This document shows, in pieces, positions 33,430-45,238 of a stretch of DNA of 64,000 nucleotides. Origin of the DNA: Zygnema cylindricum (taxonomy: Eukaryota; Streptophyta; Zygnematophyceae; Zygnematales; Zygnemataceae); contig JBBHKE010002488.1 in NCBI GenBank assembly GCA_037447655.1, positions 69,536 to 133,535 of the forward strand. The letters run 5' to 3'. How positions within the stretch are numbered: the first letter of the stretch is position 1; the number at the start of each line of letters is the position of its first letter. A program made the translations under genes and the position numbers. The notes beneath the pieces are model-generated. The model was not told the origin of the DNA. It ran no database searches and saw nothing but the letters and a program-made list of their open reading frames with translations.

Positions 33430-36314
33430 ATCTTTAGACTCACTTACACACTTGACCCAATAGACTCTCTGCAATACTTCAACTTAGGAGCTGGAAGAGC
33501 TTTAGTCAACATATCAGCCACCATTTTTTCATCCGGTAAATAACTCATTTTTATCTCTCTTGCAAGCACATTTTCTCTCACAAAGTGTAGTCTGACATCC
33601 ATATGTTTGCTTTTAAAATGATGGCTAGGGTTAGAGGCAATGGCAATTGCTGATTGGTTGTCACACCAAATAACCAGAGGACCGGTTTGCATATACTAAA
33701 GTTCTTGCAAAGTGGCCTTAACCCATAGGAGTTCATTGAGGGCAGAACTGGCTGCTATATATTCCGACTCCATCGTGGACTGAGCCGTGACCTTTTGTAA
33801 TTTGCTGCTCCAGCAGCAAGTTCCATTCCCAATTTTTAGAACGAAACCGGTTGTTGTTTCTGGCTTGGCATATCTCCATAGCTGGCATCGCTCCAAGTCT
33901 GTAATTTTACCTCTCCTCATCCGAGTATAAGCTTGAAGTTACCGGTACCTGCCAAGTATCTCATAACTCTCTTTGCTGCTTCCCAATCTGCTCTTTTAGG
34001 ATTCTGAAGTCTCCTACTTAGGACTGCCACAGTTGCAGCAATATGAAGTCTCGTACAGTTCATAAAATAAATAAGACTCCCCTCTACCTGTCTGTATGGC
34101 TTTGTAGCCATAAACTCTTCCTTTCCCGACTCTAAGATTTCACTAACCATTATGCCCGAGTTTGATTCACTCCCCTCTAGCTTCTGTCTAAATTCCATGG
34201 GAATTACAGATCCCTTCACATCCTTCATCTCAAAGTTTTCCAGCATGTTCCCTATAGCTTCTTCCTCGGTTAGCATAATTAATTTGTTATTTCTATCCCT
34301 TTCAACTTGTATGCCCAATATATATTTGGCCTCACCTAGGTCTTTCATTTCAAACCTAGACCTCTAAGCTGCTTTAATACGGTTTATTTCATTTATGGAT
34401 TTACTTATTAGTAAAAGATCATCCACATATACAACGATATAAAGAATCCCATCCTCCCCTTGTAAGAGATAGACTGAATGGTCTGAACTAATTCTTTTCA
34501 ACCCTAGACTAGTGAGAAATTCATCTAACTTCAGATTCCATTGTCTAGGGGCTTGTTTCAGCCCATACAGAGATTTTATCAGTTTGCATACTAACTTTTC
34601 TTTCCTTTTTTCCTCATACATTTCAAGCTGATGCATATAAATAGTCTCTTCTAACTATCCATGAAAAAAGATTGTCTTAACATCCATCTGATGTATTTCC
34701 ATGTTTTCTATAGCAGCTAAACTCAACAAAATTCTGATAGTAGGAAATCTGACGACTATGGAGAAGGTCTCCTCAAAGTCAATACCTTCTTTCTGGTTGT
34801 ACCCTTTGGCCACTAGTTTGGCCTTATACCTTTCAATAATGTTGTCCGGATTTAGTTTGACTTTGAAGACCCACTTGCTCCCAATGGCTTTCCTCCCCGG
34901 GGGCAGGTCCACTAGCTCCCATGTCTGTGCCTTCATAATCGACTTCATGTCGTCGTTGACCGCCTCAATCCAGTGGTTTTTCTCTTGTGATGAGAAGGCC
35001 TCTTTGATGGTCATAGGCTCCCCTAGTGCGGTAGAAAAAGCAAAGTGAGAATCGATTTGCAGACGACTGCTAGATTTTCTTCCCCCCGGAAAATTCTAAG
35101 GCTCAAATGGTCGGCAATCTCCGATTTCGTGGTGCTAAAACTGCTACATGATCCAAAGGTGTAGAAGTCTATTCCTTCGGATTTTGATGCAGTGGAGAAG
35201 TATCCATAGCAGGAACAAGGGGTGTAGTAACAGAAGTTGTACTTATGGGAAGAGATGGCACCGGAAAATACACCTGTTGTTGGTGGTGAAAAATGGCATA
35301 CTCTTCTTTCTGGTTTTCTGTTAGCCTATCAGTTGCTTTGAACAGATCAACCGAATCCTGTTCATCTTTAATCTGAATATTCCGGGACACAAAAATCTTT
35401 TGTTTATCTAAGACGTACACTCTATATCCCTTTGCATTATCATCATAACCCTAGAGAATTACTGCTAAGCCTTTGGCTTCCATTTTCCAATTATCATGTG
35501 AGTTATCTAAAATAAAGCACTTACTTCCAAAAACTTTAAAGTGACTAACATGTGGGACCTTCCCTGTCCACGGCTCATAAGGAGTAGAGCTTACAAATCT
35601 GAACGCAATTTTATTATTTATATAGATTGCACAGTTAAGTGGTTCAGCGCATAATTTCAAACGTATACCCTTGTCTGCAAGCATGGACCTAGCAATCTCT
35701 GTGACTCTCTGTTTAGTCTTTCCGAAACTCCATTCGGCTCAGGAGTATATGGAACAATCAGATTGTGACTTATACCCTTATCAAGTAGAAATTGCTTCAT
35801 TTCATTAGAGGTGTATTCACCTCCATTATCCGATCTGAACACCAAGATCAGAACTCCGTGTAATTTCTCTGCCCAGACCTTGTAGTGCTTCAATACCTTG
35901 TAGTGCTTCAAGTGAGTGAATACTTCACTTTTGTACTTCATAAAATAAACCTTCGTGTACCTGGAGAAATCATCAGTGAATGTGACCATATACTGAACTC
36001 CTCTAGTCGATGCTACTTGGGATGGTCTGAGGACATCCAAATGAATGAGTTGGAGGACTTTTGTGGATCTGTTTTCGGTCTCCTGTGGAAATGGCAATTT
36101 ATGAATCTTGCCTAGTGAGCAGCCATCACATATTTTCACAGACTGAGATGTGAGAGAAACACCTTTAACTTTCCTAACATTCACCATCGTTTTTAGACTT
36201 TCATAATTAATATGTCCTAACCTCTTATGCCATAATTCATTCTTAGATGACACACTGGAGTACAAAACATTTTTTTCTTTGTATTCAGCCATGTCCATCC
36301 TGTACATCTTACTA
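33430..36314 (-). pseudogene. Copia integrase-RT-RNase H of C(-)
   Basis: Pol of element C in minus orientation, one of the best-preserved regions. Integrase: 245-codon frame 35657-36394 with WHKRLGHINYESL and ICDGCSLGK (HHCC), HLDVLRPSQ, FRSDNGGEYTS and PNGVSERLNRES, so all three acidic residues remain. RT: 34655-35014 with LVAKGYNQKEGIDFEETFS and 34364-34636 with YGLKQAPRQWN and YVDDLLLISKS. RNase H: 33444-33920 with WCDNQSAIAIASNPSHHFKSKHMDVRL and MVADMLTKALPAPKLKYC. Stops and shifts separate these blocks. Coding continues upstream across the solo LTR E (36320-37555) into protease at 37561. Confidence 0.9.
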
Positions 36315-36319
36315 GCATC

Positions 36320-37555
36320 TGAAATTATATGGGCTCCAATGCCCACAGAATTCGCAGATCCAAAAGAAGTTAATCTAGATAGTGCCAACTCCAAGTTGAT
36401 ATAAACCCAAATGAATGATCCCTTTACAATAAGAACCCCAATACACCTTCACCCCTGTGAAGAGAAGACCTTATGTGTGCTCAGTTCCACCACATAATGC
36501 AAAGTTTGAATATGTGTTTTGGACAATATTCCCCACTTTGACTTTCTCACTGAATATGTGCCACCCTGGCACGAAAAGACTCTGACCGACTACACCGCTG
36601 TGTAGCTTGGACTCTCGTGAGTCCGCAGCAAAAAGAATCACTAAATTTGCTCACCTGAGCATTAATTTATGGCTGGTCAAAGATGACCTTTATAGTAACA
36701 AGCTCTCTTAGAGAGAGGTACCTAAATATCACTAAGTCTTGGTCTGCCTACTCACGACTACCAACTACTAAACCCTAGTCCAATAGGAACACTTTATAGT
36801 ACAAGAAGGTACAATGGGCGATGTACTTATTGTACGAATATTGTACAACATGGTCTACAAGGTGACACCTATCAAATCGGGAGCCATGGTTTCTCCTCCT
36901 ATCTTCTCTAGTATCAAATAACGTGGCGCCACGTGGCACGGCGTGACGCTATCTTCGAATGCCGCCAAAAGCTCACTTCGCGTGGCAGCTACAATGTCGG
37001 CCGTCAGATCAAAACATATTTTACACGGTTCAGATTCGCGTACATGCATGAATTATTCCTTGTCGTTAGTCAGGTGTTAACTAGCCTCTGCGTCAAGGTT
37101 TATATACTTTTGAAACCTAATACGTCTATCGTTTCGTTAACGCCTTATTGGTTAAGGCTTACCTCTACAAATATATCTATAGACCTTAGTTCAAATCTGG
37201 TCTAGAGCAGTTTTTGGTTATTTGTTAGTTTGTTAGAATACTCTAATTCAACACTTTTAAATACCTATTGTACCCTATACATACCATCATTGACTCTAAG
37301 CTATAAGCTAGAACTAATGGCTATTATAGGATGATAGGTACCAGGATCAAATCCTGATTCCGACATATCAATTTTGGTACAAACTACGATTAGCCTATCC
37401 TCTTTAGACAGCCATGGCTTTAGCTCTCTCTCTAGTCTTCATTGACTGCAACAAGTATGGGGACCGAAGAGATTTGAGCGAGAAGCAGGTTGCCTTTGCT
37501 GACTTACTCTATTTATTTTTCCAATACAGACTTAGAAAATACAAAAATTTCAACA
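36320..37555 (-). repeat. Solo LTR, family E, copy 2
   Basis: A 1236-bp LTR in minus orientation with a perfect 5-bp duplication GCATC (36315-36319 and 37556-37560). Removing it restores an open reading of element C: VTRTRDASKMYRMDMAEY. Exactly the length of copy 1 at 16633-17868. It carries a tRNA-like stretch near 37145-37200 (TTGGTTAAGG and GTTCAAATCTGG). Confidence 0.96.
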
Positions 37556-37560
37556 GCATC

Positions 37561-38829
37561 TCTAGTTCTTGTTACTGCTATTTTTCCTAGCTTACTAACA
37601 ACCTGTCTCCCCCCTTTAAGGGTGACCTCAAAACCCTTACTCTCTACCAAAGAAGTAGAAAATAAATTCTTTTTTAAAATCTGGAACATGTAAAATATTG
37701 TGGAGGGTCCTTTCTACAGACCTTCCCCCCACATCTACCATTAGAGATACATCACCCTGTGCTGAGGACTGGACACTCATGCCACGCGCATAGTAGATAT
37801 ATTTCGGATGAGTTTGCTTTAAATTTGTAAAAATTGTTTTGTCCCAACACATGTGGGCCGATGCCCCGGTGTCCATGATCTATCCGCCATCTTTGGGACC
37901 CTCCATTGCTGCAGCTATAGCAAAAAACTGTGCATCCTTTTCATCATTGAAGCTCTGAGATGAATCTGCATCATCTGTAACTATTGAAAAAAGTGCATTT
38001 CCTCGAGAGGGATTGCCAAAAAAGCCTTGATGAAATTGGCTTTGTTGCCATCTAGGCATGTATAAACCAGTTTCATCGCCTTTTTGAGATTTGGACAGTA
38101 CCTCTAACCTTGTCTTTTTTCAGAACAATAAAAACAAGAAGTAGAAGACTGCCTATTTTGCCTCTGACTACCCTAATTAAACTGGTTCTGATTCTGGTTA
38201 AACTAGTTTCTGTTTTGATTCAACTGATTTCTCTTCTCAAAATTTGTATTGAAAGCTTCTACTTTCTTTTCACCATCAAGAACCTTACTTGTAGACTCTT
38301 CTTCTAATATATGATTGTAAGCTAACTGAAAAGTCCAGCTAGACTTATTATGCCCATTTAAAGTTGTAGACTCTCCCTTCATATGACTAGGGAGACCTCT
38401 AATAAGGAAAGCAGCTTGCTGAAACTCTGGAAAAGTTCCACTAGCCGAAGAGTGAGCATCAATGAGTTCTCGAAATTTATCGCAATACTCGCTATTGATC
38501 CCCCCGAGTATTTGTAGTCCCAGATCCGACCAGCCACCAAAAGCTCCTCTTGGACGTTTGCCTTTTCATGGGAAGTTTTCAGCGAAGTCCAAATCTCGCT
38601 CGCCTTTTTCATCTTGAGCCGAGACATAACCAAACTTTCTGAAATGCAAAGAATCAAGTTGTTTTTGGCGAGGGAGTTCTTCTTCGCCCAGCTCGGATCT
38701 GCTTCCGCAAGAGATCCATCCAAAACTCCTAACAAGTCTGCAGTTTCAAAAGATGATTCAACCATAGCTGCCCAGTACGCATACTTCTGGCCATTGAAGA
38801 CAAGAATTCTGGACGAAAGGCCCATAACC
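37561..38829 (-). pseudogene. Copia Gag-protease of C(-)
   Basis: Gag of family C begins on ATG in the LTR (MSTSTTTGDPPPA, near 38888) and reads through the primer site into QVMGLSSRILVFNGQKYAYWAAMVESSFETADLLGVLDG... (148-codon frame 38379-38825). A knuckle CFYCSEK-type block lies near 38090-38140. Protease with intact MDTGASAHMCWDKT at 37835-37876 is followed by LHNILHVPDFKK. The gene is cut at 37560 by solo LTR E. Few lesions compared with A and D copies. Confidence 0.88.
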
Positions 38830-39829
38830 TGTTGTTATACAACCACAATTGCAGGTGGGGGATCACCAGTAGTAGTAGATGTAGACATAGACTTCAACAA
38901 AAGCTACCATAAAACCTATCAAATAACCAACTTTCATATAACACAGAAATCACTTTAGGTGTTCAAATAGCACCAAAATCCACACTAATACAATATCACA
39001 TACAGTCTGTCTATTCCCAAAATTGCAGCCCAATTGAACTCATAAACCATAAGATGTAACACTTGGAAGTTTCCCAAAAACTGTCCCTTAGAGAGTTAGA
39101 TCTCAATACTGGATAGATTCAATTTTGGCTAAGTCCTAACTGTACATTCACACAGAGAGTATCAACTAAAAACTAACTAATCAGATGTCTACACCTGGAA
39201 CAACAGTACTATACTACACTACGACAAGGTACCGAATTAGTACGCTATTTGTACTGTGAGTACGTCCAAACCCTATTTTACTACTAGACAAAAATATACT
39301 TAGTGGAACACTACATTCTAATCCGCTAAGCAAAAACTATTATGTTTCAGATATTGAAATAAATTCCCGCACAATAGTGTTCAAGGTGCTTAGTTAGTAG
39401 TGGATGCTAACGTCCAGCCGACTGTTGATCAAGTGCTCCAAGTCACATGAGGTCGTACAAAGTGATGAGTCATTTTGCGGTCCCAGGTGAATCTCGTCCG
39501 TTCACTCGATTCACATCTACGGTCGTCCTTGAATATTGTACCACTATCTTCGTGGAGAATCGGTTGAGTCTCCGTCCGTTTGATTCTTCAACAGTATTCG
39601 TTCGATGTGTGACGCGTGGTAAAGTGTGTTGGCACCTTTCCGTAAAACCCGTATGATGATCATTTTTAAAAGCGTGTCCCTGCAGAAGTACAATACACTC
39701 AAAAGTACTACTGCTAGTGTCACACTAAATGAGGTAAGTATTACAACTTACCTAGACCAAAAATATTCTAAGAACTTGGTCTCACATCACAGCTCTGTTT
39801 ACTAAGTATTAAGATTTCTTATTTCAACA
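38830..39829 (-). repeat. 5' LTR of Copia C(-)
   Basis: A 1000-bp LTR, minus start TGTTGAAATAAG, end ATAACAACA, followed on the minus strand by GGTTATGGGCC (primer site, 38829-38819). By eye about 95% identical to its partner at 32424-33420. CTTAT follows at 39830-39834. Confidence 0.9.
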
Positions 39830-39834
39830 CTTAT

Positions 39835-41276
39835 GTGCTGTGAATTAGACTTCATCTCCATACTTAGCTTTAAAGACTCTATTTCTAGTGAAGGTATCAA
39901 ATTCCTTAACATCTAGTAGAGAGGTAGAGACAAGACTTTTACTCAGTTGAGGAATGTAGAGTATATCTGAAAAAGTGAGTATAGAAGTCTTACCCTCCAT
40001 TATAACTTTCAAATCTACCAAACCCACTAGATTTGTAATAACTACTCCTCCATCCCCATACTTTATCTCTACAGTAGGAATCTATTTTAGCTTGGTAAAG
40101 AGGTGCCTGTCATGACACATATGCATGGATGCACCTGAGTCATTGATCCATCTTTCCTGTGGAGCTTCCCGAATGGCTCCAATAGCACACTTATGTTTCC
40201 AAGCGATCTTATTCTCCTCCAGATTCTCGTCAAGAAGGAGCTCCCCATCTTCCTCGTCAGAGCACCCGTCCTCCTCCGTCTCTCCTTTCAATTGTGGGAC
40301 CACAAGTGCCTTCTTCTTTCCTCTAGAAGAACCTCCTCCACGATTCTCTTAAAGCCTCTGCTCTGCCAGCTTGGTACACTCCCCTATGAAGTGTCTCGGC
40401 TTTTCGCAGAAATGACAAAAACCCTTTGGGGGCCTCGGTCCTCCAAACTGATTTCTCTCTCCTTTGAAGTTGTTATACGACTTCTTCGAATCCTTCCCCC
40501 ATTGGTTCGTTCCGGCTGCTAGAGCTTGAACGCTCTTACCTCCTCTCTGAATCTCAATTGCGTTTTCCTGCACAAGTATCATCCGGACCACTGTGTTCCA
40601 CTTTCAAGAACTATCATCCATTTCTTCCACTGGGTACACGGTGTTCTCATATTCATCATGCAACTTCATGATGAGGGTGTTGACTTTTATCTTCATTGTA
40701 CCTGTCCACTCGACACTCTCCATCTCCATATACAAATAAGATAGATCATTACAGTAGTCTAACTTTTTTTCCCCTTTGTAAGTGTAATCCTCAAGCCTTT
40801 GCTCGGCTAGCTTGAGCTCTTTAATGGTACCAACTCTATAGATCTCCACTAAAGTCTCCCACAACTCCTCCGCCTTGAGAATGTGAAGATGGGCGGTCGT
40901 AAGAGAGTAAGGTGCCTCAGAATGAAATGCTTGGGAGCCATGCTTGTGTATCCCCACGATTTAAAATCGTTTTCCTTGGTCTTTACGGCTACCACTATGG
41001 GTGCCGTAGCAATTAGAGTGAGAGGTGTCTTCTTCCATTTCCCTTTTTCGGACAAGCAACTGTCCCCATCATCTGCCTCCTCCGTTGGGGCAGGTGCTGC
41101 TGCAAAAAAAACTCACTCCACTAAACCTTGGTGAGATTCCTTGAGATGGGTGTTTCACTTGCCCACGAACAATACCCTAGTATCGTTTCTCACACAAAGC
41201 CCCTGTCATTATGGCTTCTCAATAAATGAACCCAAATTCGTTGAAGATGCGCACCCTAGAGGGTAGGCCCATAACC
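39835..41276 (-). pseudogene. Copia Gag-protease of A(-), with primer site
   Basis: First part of element A(-), to the right of the nested C(-). Minus strand: primer site GGTTATGGGCCTA at 41276-41264; QVMGLPSRVRIF-type Gag start; HILKAEELWETLVEIYRVGTI (40604-40957); knuckle CHFCEKPRHFIGEC near 40385-40425; acidic segment EEDGELLLDE; protease INDSGASMHMCHDRHLF near 40095-40150 (DSGAS retained). It breaks at 39835 within GDEV-FTAHK, where C(-) inserted. In the 5' LTR the Gag start reads MGDT followed by a stop. Confidence 0.88.
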
Positions 41277-41627
41277 TGCAATTATGTGTCGCCCATTGGA
41301 CTACAAAATTAAAGAAGCCTCTAGAGAGTTTTTGACTTACTCCCTTTTAATTAGGACCGCAACTACCCAAGCAAGAAAATAGACAACCTGACTGCACCCT
41401 TATGCAATGTGGACTCTTTTGAGTTTGTAGCAAAAAGAATTATGCAAACGCCCAACTAGGCGATTAATTATCAAGTGGCAAAGATGCCAAGATTTATACA
41501 AGCACTGTGGGAGAGAGGCGGCTATCTCCTCAGTTTTCTAAGATATAAACCCCTCTCACAACCCCTAACTGCTGGTGTAGGCTCCAATCGGAAGACTGTA
41601 CAGTACACAAAGATGCCATATCCGATG
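41277..41627 (-). repeat. 5' LTR of A(-), truncated
   Basis: The element-sense 3' third of an A LTR (end CATAATTGCA). It is cut at 41627, where the G(+) LTR starts. The missing two thirds are not found to the right of G(+), so part of the locus has been deleted. Confidence 0.85.
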
Positions 41628-42458
41628 TGTTGTTTTGGAAAGCTTTAGTCCTCTCTATACCTCGAGTGTGAGGGAGAGAGAGTTTCACGACTAAGCATAT
41701 GTTTGGTTGTAAGTTCGGTTCATTACACACCAAAATTGATGTTCCACTAGATTGGTAGGGAGTACACCTTTGTATACACTGTCGAGACAAAAGTCACTAC
41801 AAGAAAGAAGACACTCCGGTTGTTGGTGCATAGATACACTTGAGAACCAAATGGCACATGGAGATTTGTCTACGGTGCCGAATCTGATAGGTACACAGCC
41901 GACAGAGGCCACCGACAAATGCTGTTCCGTGTGAATCACATATATGACAAATGACGTGGCATACAGAATCCTACCCCTTTGTAAATATCTGGTTAAGTAG
42001 ATTTTTGTCTTTGTGTGGTTAGTTGATTAGTAAAGGAATCTTTTTGTATAGCGTACCTTGTTCGGTTCGAGCTGTAGGTATTTATTGTACGGTTCGTATG
42101 CCTCCGTACGCTCTGCAGCATAGGCTTCAGTCTATATTAGTAGGACTTAGACAATTTTGTAGGAATGAACACTTTGTAGTCAAAAACTGTACAGCCTGTT
42201 TTTGGCATTTTTATCTATGAATATCTCACATATCTGCGGGCAGAATTACTTGTAATTTTCGGTGTTTGTTAATTCTAATATTATCTATATTGTGGTAGAT
42301 TTGTAGAGGTGTTATGTCTTTGTTTGAGTTTTATTAACTGTTGAAGTTGTTGTAATATCAAACCGGTTTTTGTGAAAGTTTATTGCTTGGCTTGGTTCCG
42401 AGATGACTACACCGGCATCCTCATCGTCTTCGGTTCCGGTTGATGTCTCAGAACAATA
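41628..42458 (+). repeat. LTR of Copia element G(+)
   Basis: An 831-bp LTR starting TGTTGTTTTGGAAAGC, like the D LTR start, and ending GAACAATA. The Gag ATG lies inside it at 42403 (MTTPASSSSSVPVDVSEQ). The primer site that follows is degenerate (GGTCACGGGCCC against GGTTATGGGCCCA). Confidence 0.75.
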
Positions 42459-43430
42459 GGTCACGGGCCCGCCTTCACGAATTCCGATTTTCGGGCCCGC
42501 CTTCACGAATTCCGGTTTTTGATGGGAGAGAATATCTATATTGGGCAGATCTTGTCAGGTCTTACTTTGTACAAGTGAAGCTTTTTGATGTTGTTAATGG
42601 ATCTATGGTAGACACTGATGTAAACTATGATAAAAATAATGAACAGGCTCTTCATCTAATAAAATTAATGATATCTAAGGAGATGCATATGACATACATT
42701 TAGGCTTCTAAAGCATCAGAGATTTGGGCAGATCTGGGAATATAAGTATACACGCGGAAGCATGGCAAAATATTGCAATAAATTCAGACTTCTAGTTGCA
42801 AAAAATGAATGTTCAGGTTGTTCATTTCCTGAGTATCACCAAGCAATGATTTTAGTGAGGGGGCTTCTACTAAGTATAAAGTTGCCTATGATGAACTGAA
42901 AAAATTGGATAAGACAGTGGAATCTAGCTACAGCTATAGAGTTTGTGCTAGAAGAAGAAGAAGCAAATCAGCAGGCATTTAATTCTAGAAAGCCAGATGT
43001 AGCTTACAATGCTCAATTTCAGAGAGATAATAGATTTCAAGGAAATCGGAATTTCAACAATATGAAAGGTGTGTCTATTGTTCTAATAATGGTCATTTGT
43101 ACAAGTTTTGTATATAAAAGCGTGTGAAACAGGTTCTTATCGCAAAGGATGGAAGGTGAGGGGAGCTTCATTTACACCGAAGCCTCCGAGCAAAACTGCG
43201 GTTCTTTCAGCGGAGGAAGAGGAACGGGTGAAGGAGATGGAGAAGAAGAAATCACAGGATGTCAATTTTCCTAAAACTGACGACTCCGAGTTCTTTGCTA
43301 TGACAAAGATGATGGAAGGAGAGAAAGATCTCGGGTGGATTATAGACTCTGGGAGTTCCTCCCAAATGTCTAAGAACAAATAATATTTCAAGGATATGAC
43401 ACCTATCCCTACTCGTCAAATCTTTTATGC
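42403..43430 (+). pseudogene. Gag-protease of Copia G(+), 3' truncated
   Basis: Gag starts in the LTR at 42403 and meets TAG at the primer site (CAG in other families). A 28-bp tandem duplication (42464-42519) shifts the frame. The conserved core then reads PVFDGREYLYWADLVRSYFVQVKLFDVVNGSM (42507-42610). Later pieces: an Asn-rich stretch (42945-43080), KTAVLSAEEEERVKEMEKKK, and protease WIIDSGSSSQMSKNK near 43336-43380 (DSGSS variant). It ends abruptly near 43430 at a minus-strand Copia fragment. Confidence 0.8.
42464..42519 (+). repeat. 28-bp tandem duplication at the G gag start
   Basis: The unit beginning CGGGCCCGCCTTCACG occurs at 42464 and 42492. Twenty-eight is not a multiple of three, so the copy carries a frameshift. 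Confidence 0.9.
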
Positions 43431-44188
43431 TTGGGTACATATCCAGAAGTTGACCTTCTGAGTGGCACATCTCCATAACTAGCATCACTCCAAGAGGTGA
43501 TGTTAGTATTCTCCCCTCCCAGATTTAACCATAATTCCCTTGTTCCCACAAGATATCTCATTACCCTCTTAGTTGCCTCCTAGTCTTTCTTTCTCCGATT
43601 ATTCAAACTTATACTCAGAACTCCTACAGCTGTCGTTATGTCCAGAAGTGTGTAGTTGATAAAGTAGATCAAGCTTCCTACAATTTGTCGATAAGGAATA
43701 TTTTGCATAAATTTCTGTTCTTCTAGAGTAATCTGATCATCTACGACTATTACTCCCCCTTCAGCATTCCCCTCACTAACCCTTTTAAGTTCCCTAGGAA
43801 TAGAGCAACCATTGGCTTGGTCCATCTTAAATTTCTGAAGCATATTACCGATTACTTCTTTCTGAGTTAGACTAATTATTTTCCTGTCTTTATCCCTTTC
43901 CATTTGTATTTCCAAAATGTACTTAGCTTCTCATAAGTCTTTTATATCAAATTGACTACTCAAACTTCTTTTTAGTTTATTTATTTTCTCAATAAATTTA
44001 CTCAAAATAAGCAAATCATCCACATACACTGCAATGAAAATTGCACCATTTTCATCTTCAAAGAGATAAATGGAGTGATATGAGTTGATCTGAATGTAAC
44101 CCAGACCGGTAAGGAACTCATCCAAATTTATGTTCCATTGTCGGGGCGCTTATTTCAGCCTGTATAGTGATTTAATCAACCTGCACAC
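43431..44188 (-). pseudogene. Copia fragment I(-), RT end and RNase H start
   Basis: Minus-strand Pol piece. Seen from right to left: VCRLIKSLYRLK at the right end (44188), a 64-codon frame with HSIYLFEDENGAIFIAVYVDDLLILSKFIEK (43931-44125), YRQIVGSLIYFINYT (43580-43915), and the start of RNase H. The RT is broken exactly between SKV and CRL by B(+), and the preceding residues continue at 50640. Confidence 0.9.
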
Positions 44189-45238
44189 TGTAGAAACTAA
44201 TGGTTTTATTAGTATTTTCTAGGTCTGAAAAGAAATATAGAAGTCGAGGCAGTCTATCTCTAACTTCTCTCTCCAACTCTCAAACTTGTCGCAGTCACTG
44301 AGAAATTGGAGAGGAAGCTAGAGCCATGGCTACCTTCGCTATCCTGAGGTTTACGGGAATTTTATATTAGGGTTTATTTATTAAATTAAAAGGTATGTGC
44401 CGGCGGCAGGATTTGATCCTTGTACCTTCCGGACGGCAGATAGTATATAGCCGGTAGCCTTAGCCGTTAAGTCTAGCGGAAGTGTTATGTAGCATATAGT
44501 TTGATATTTATTTAAATATGTATACGTGCGATAAACCATTTAACTGAAATGAATTAGGGGATACATAGATCCAGTAATATATAATGTACGACTTACGGTA
44601 CGGACAAAAATCAGTACCGCGCATTTGTTTCGTAAATGAAACAAATACCGCGCATGTATTTATTACGGCTACGATTAAAGCCAAATTTAATCGGACGGCC
44701 GGGATTAGCGTCGAGATCGCGGAGGAAGATTTCGGCGGTTTGTGGCCATCGCCACATCGGATGACGCGTGGCGAAATTCCGTTGGATTGTGGAATCTCCG
44801 AAGATTATGGCACCGGATTCCGGATTTGACATGTGTCGACATTTTGGCCATGTCGTACAATGTCCGTACATAAAGTACACCAGCAGCTGTACTTTTGCGT
44901 ACGCAACTCAATTTTGATTGGTTCCGTACATCAGTAGATAGAGTCTGTGAGAGAGATAGGACTTAGAAAAATTAGAAGATAGGACCCCCTCTCCCAGAGA
45001 GCATCTGTACAAAAGGTCAACTTTGACCCTCCATAACTTACTGCTCAGGGGAGCAAATTCAGAGATTCTTTTTGCTATCGACTCAGGGGAGTCTTGCCTT
45101 CACAGGGGTGAAGTTGGTCAGAGTTTTTGTCTGCCAGGGTGGCGGTTATTTTTGCTTAAACACAAAGGGGTCAGGATTATCCTAGAGGCTTCTTAGAAGC
45201 TGTCCACTCTGAGGACTTATGGAGGTCTCAGAGTTTCA
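44189..45238 (+). repeat. 5' LTR of the full-length Copia B(+)
   Basis: A 1050-bp LTR from TGTAGAAACTAATGG to GAGTTTCA. It has an antisense tRNA-like stretch near 44400-44480 (GGATTTGATCC, GCCTTAGCCGTTAAG), a CATCAGTAGATAGAG block near 44928 and the Gag ATG at 45219. By eye about 97% identical to the 3' LTR, the closest pair in the window. Flank CACAC (44184-44188). Confidence 0.95.

Noticed and set aside
41530-41939. Open frames of 82-86 codons on the minus strand
   Set aside because: They span the border between the A(-) and G(+) LTRs and so cannot be one conserved gene.
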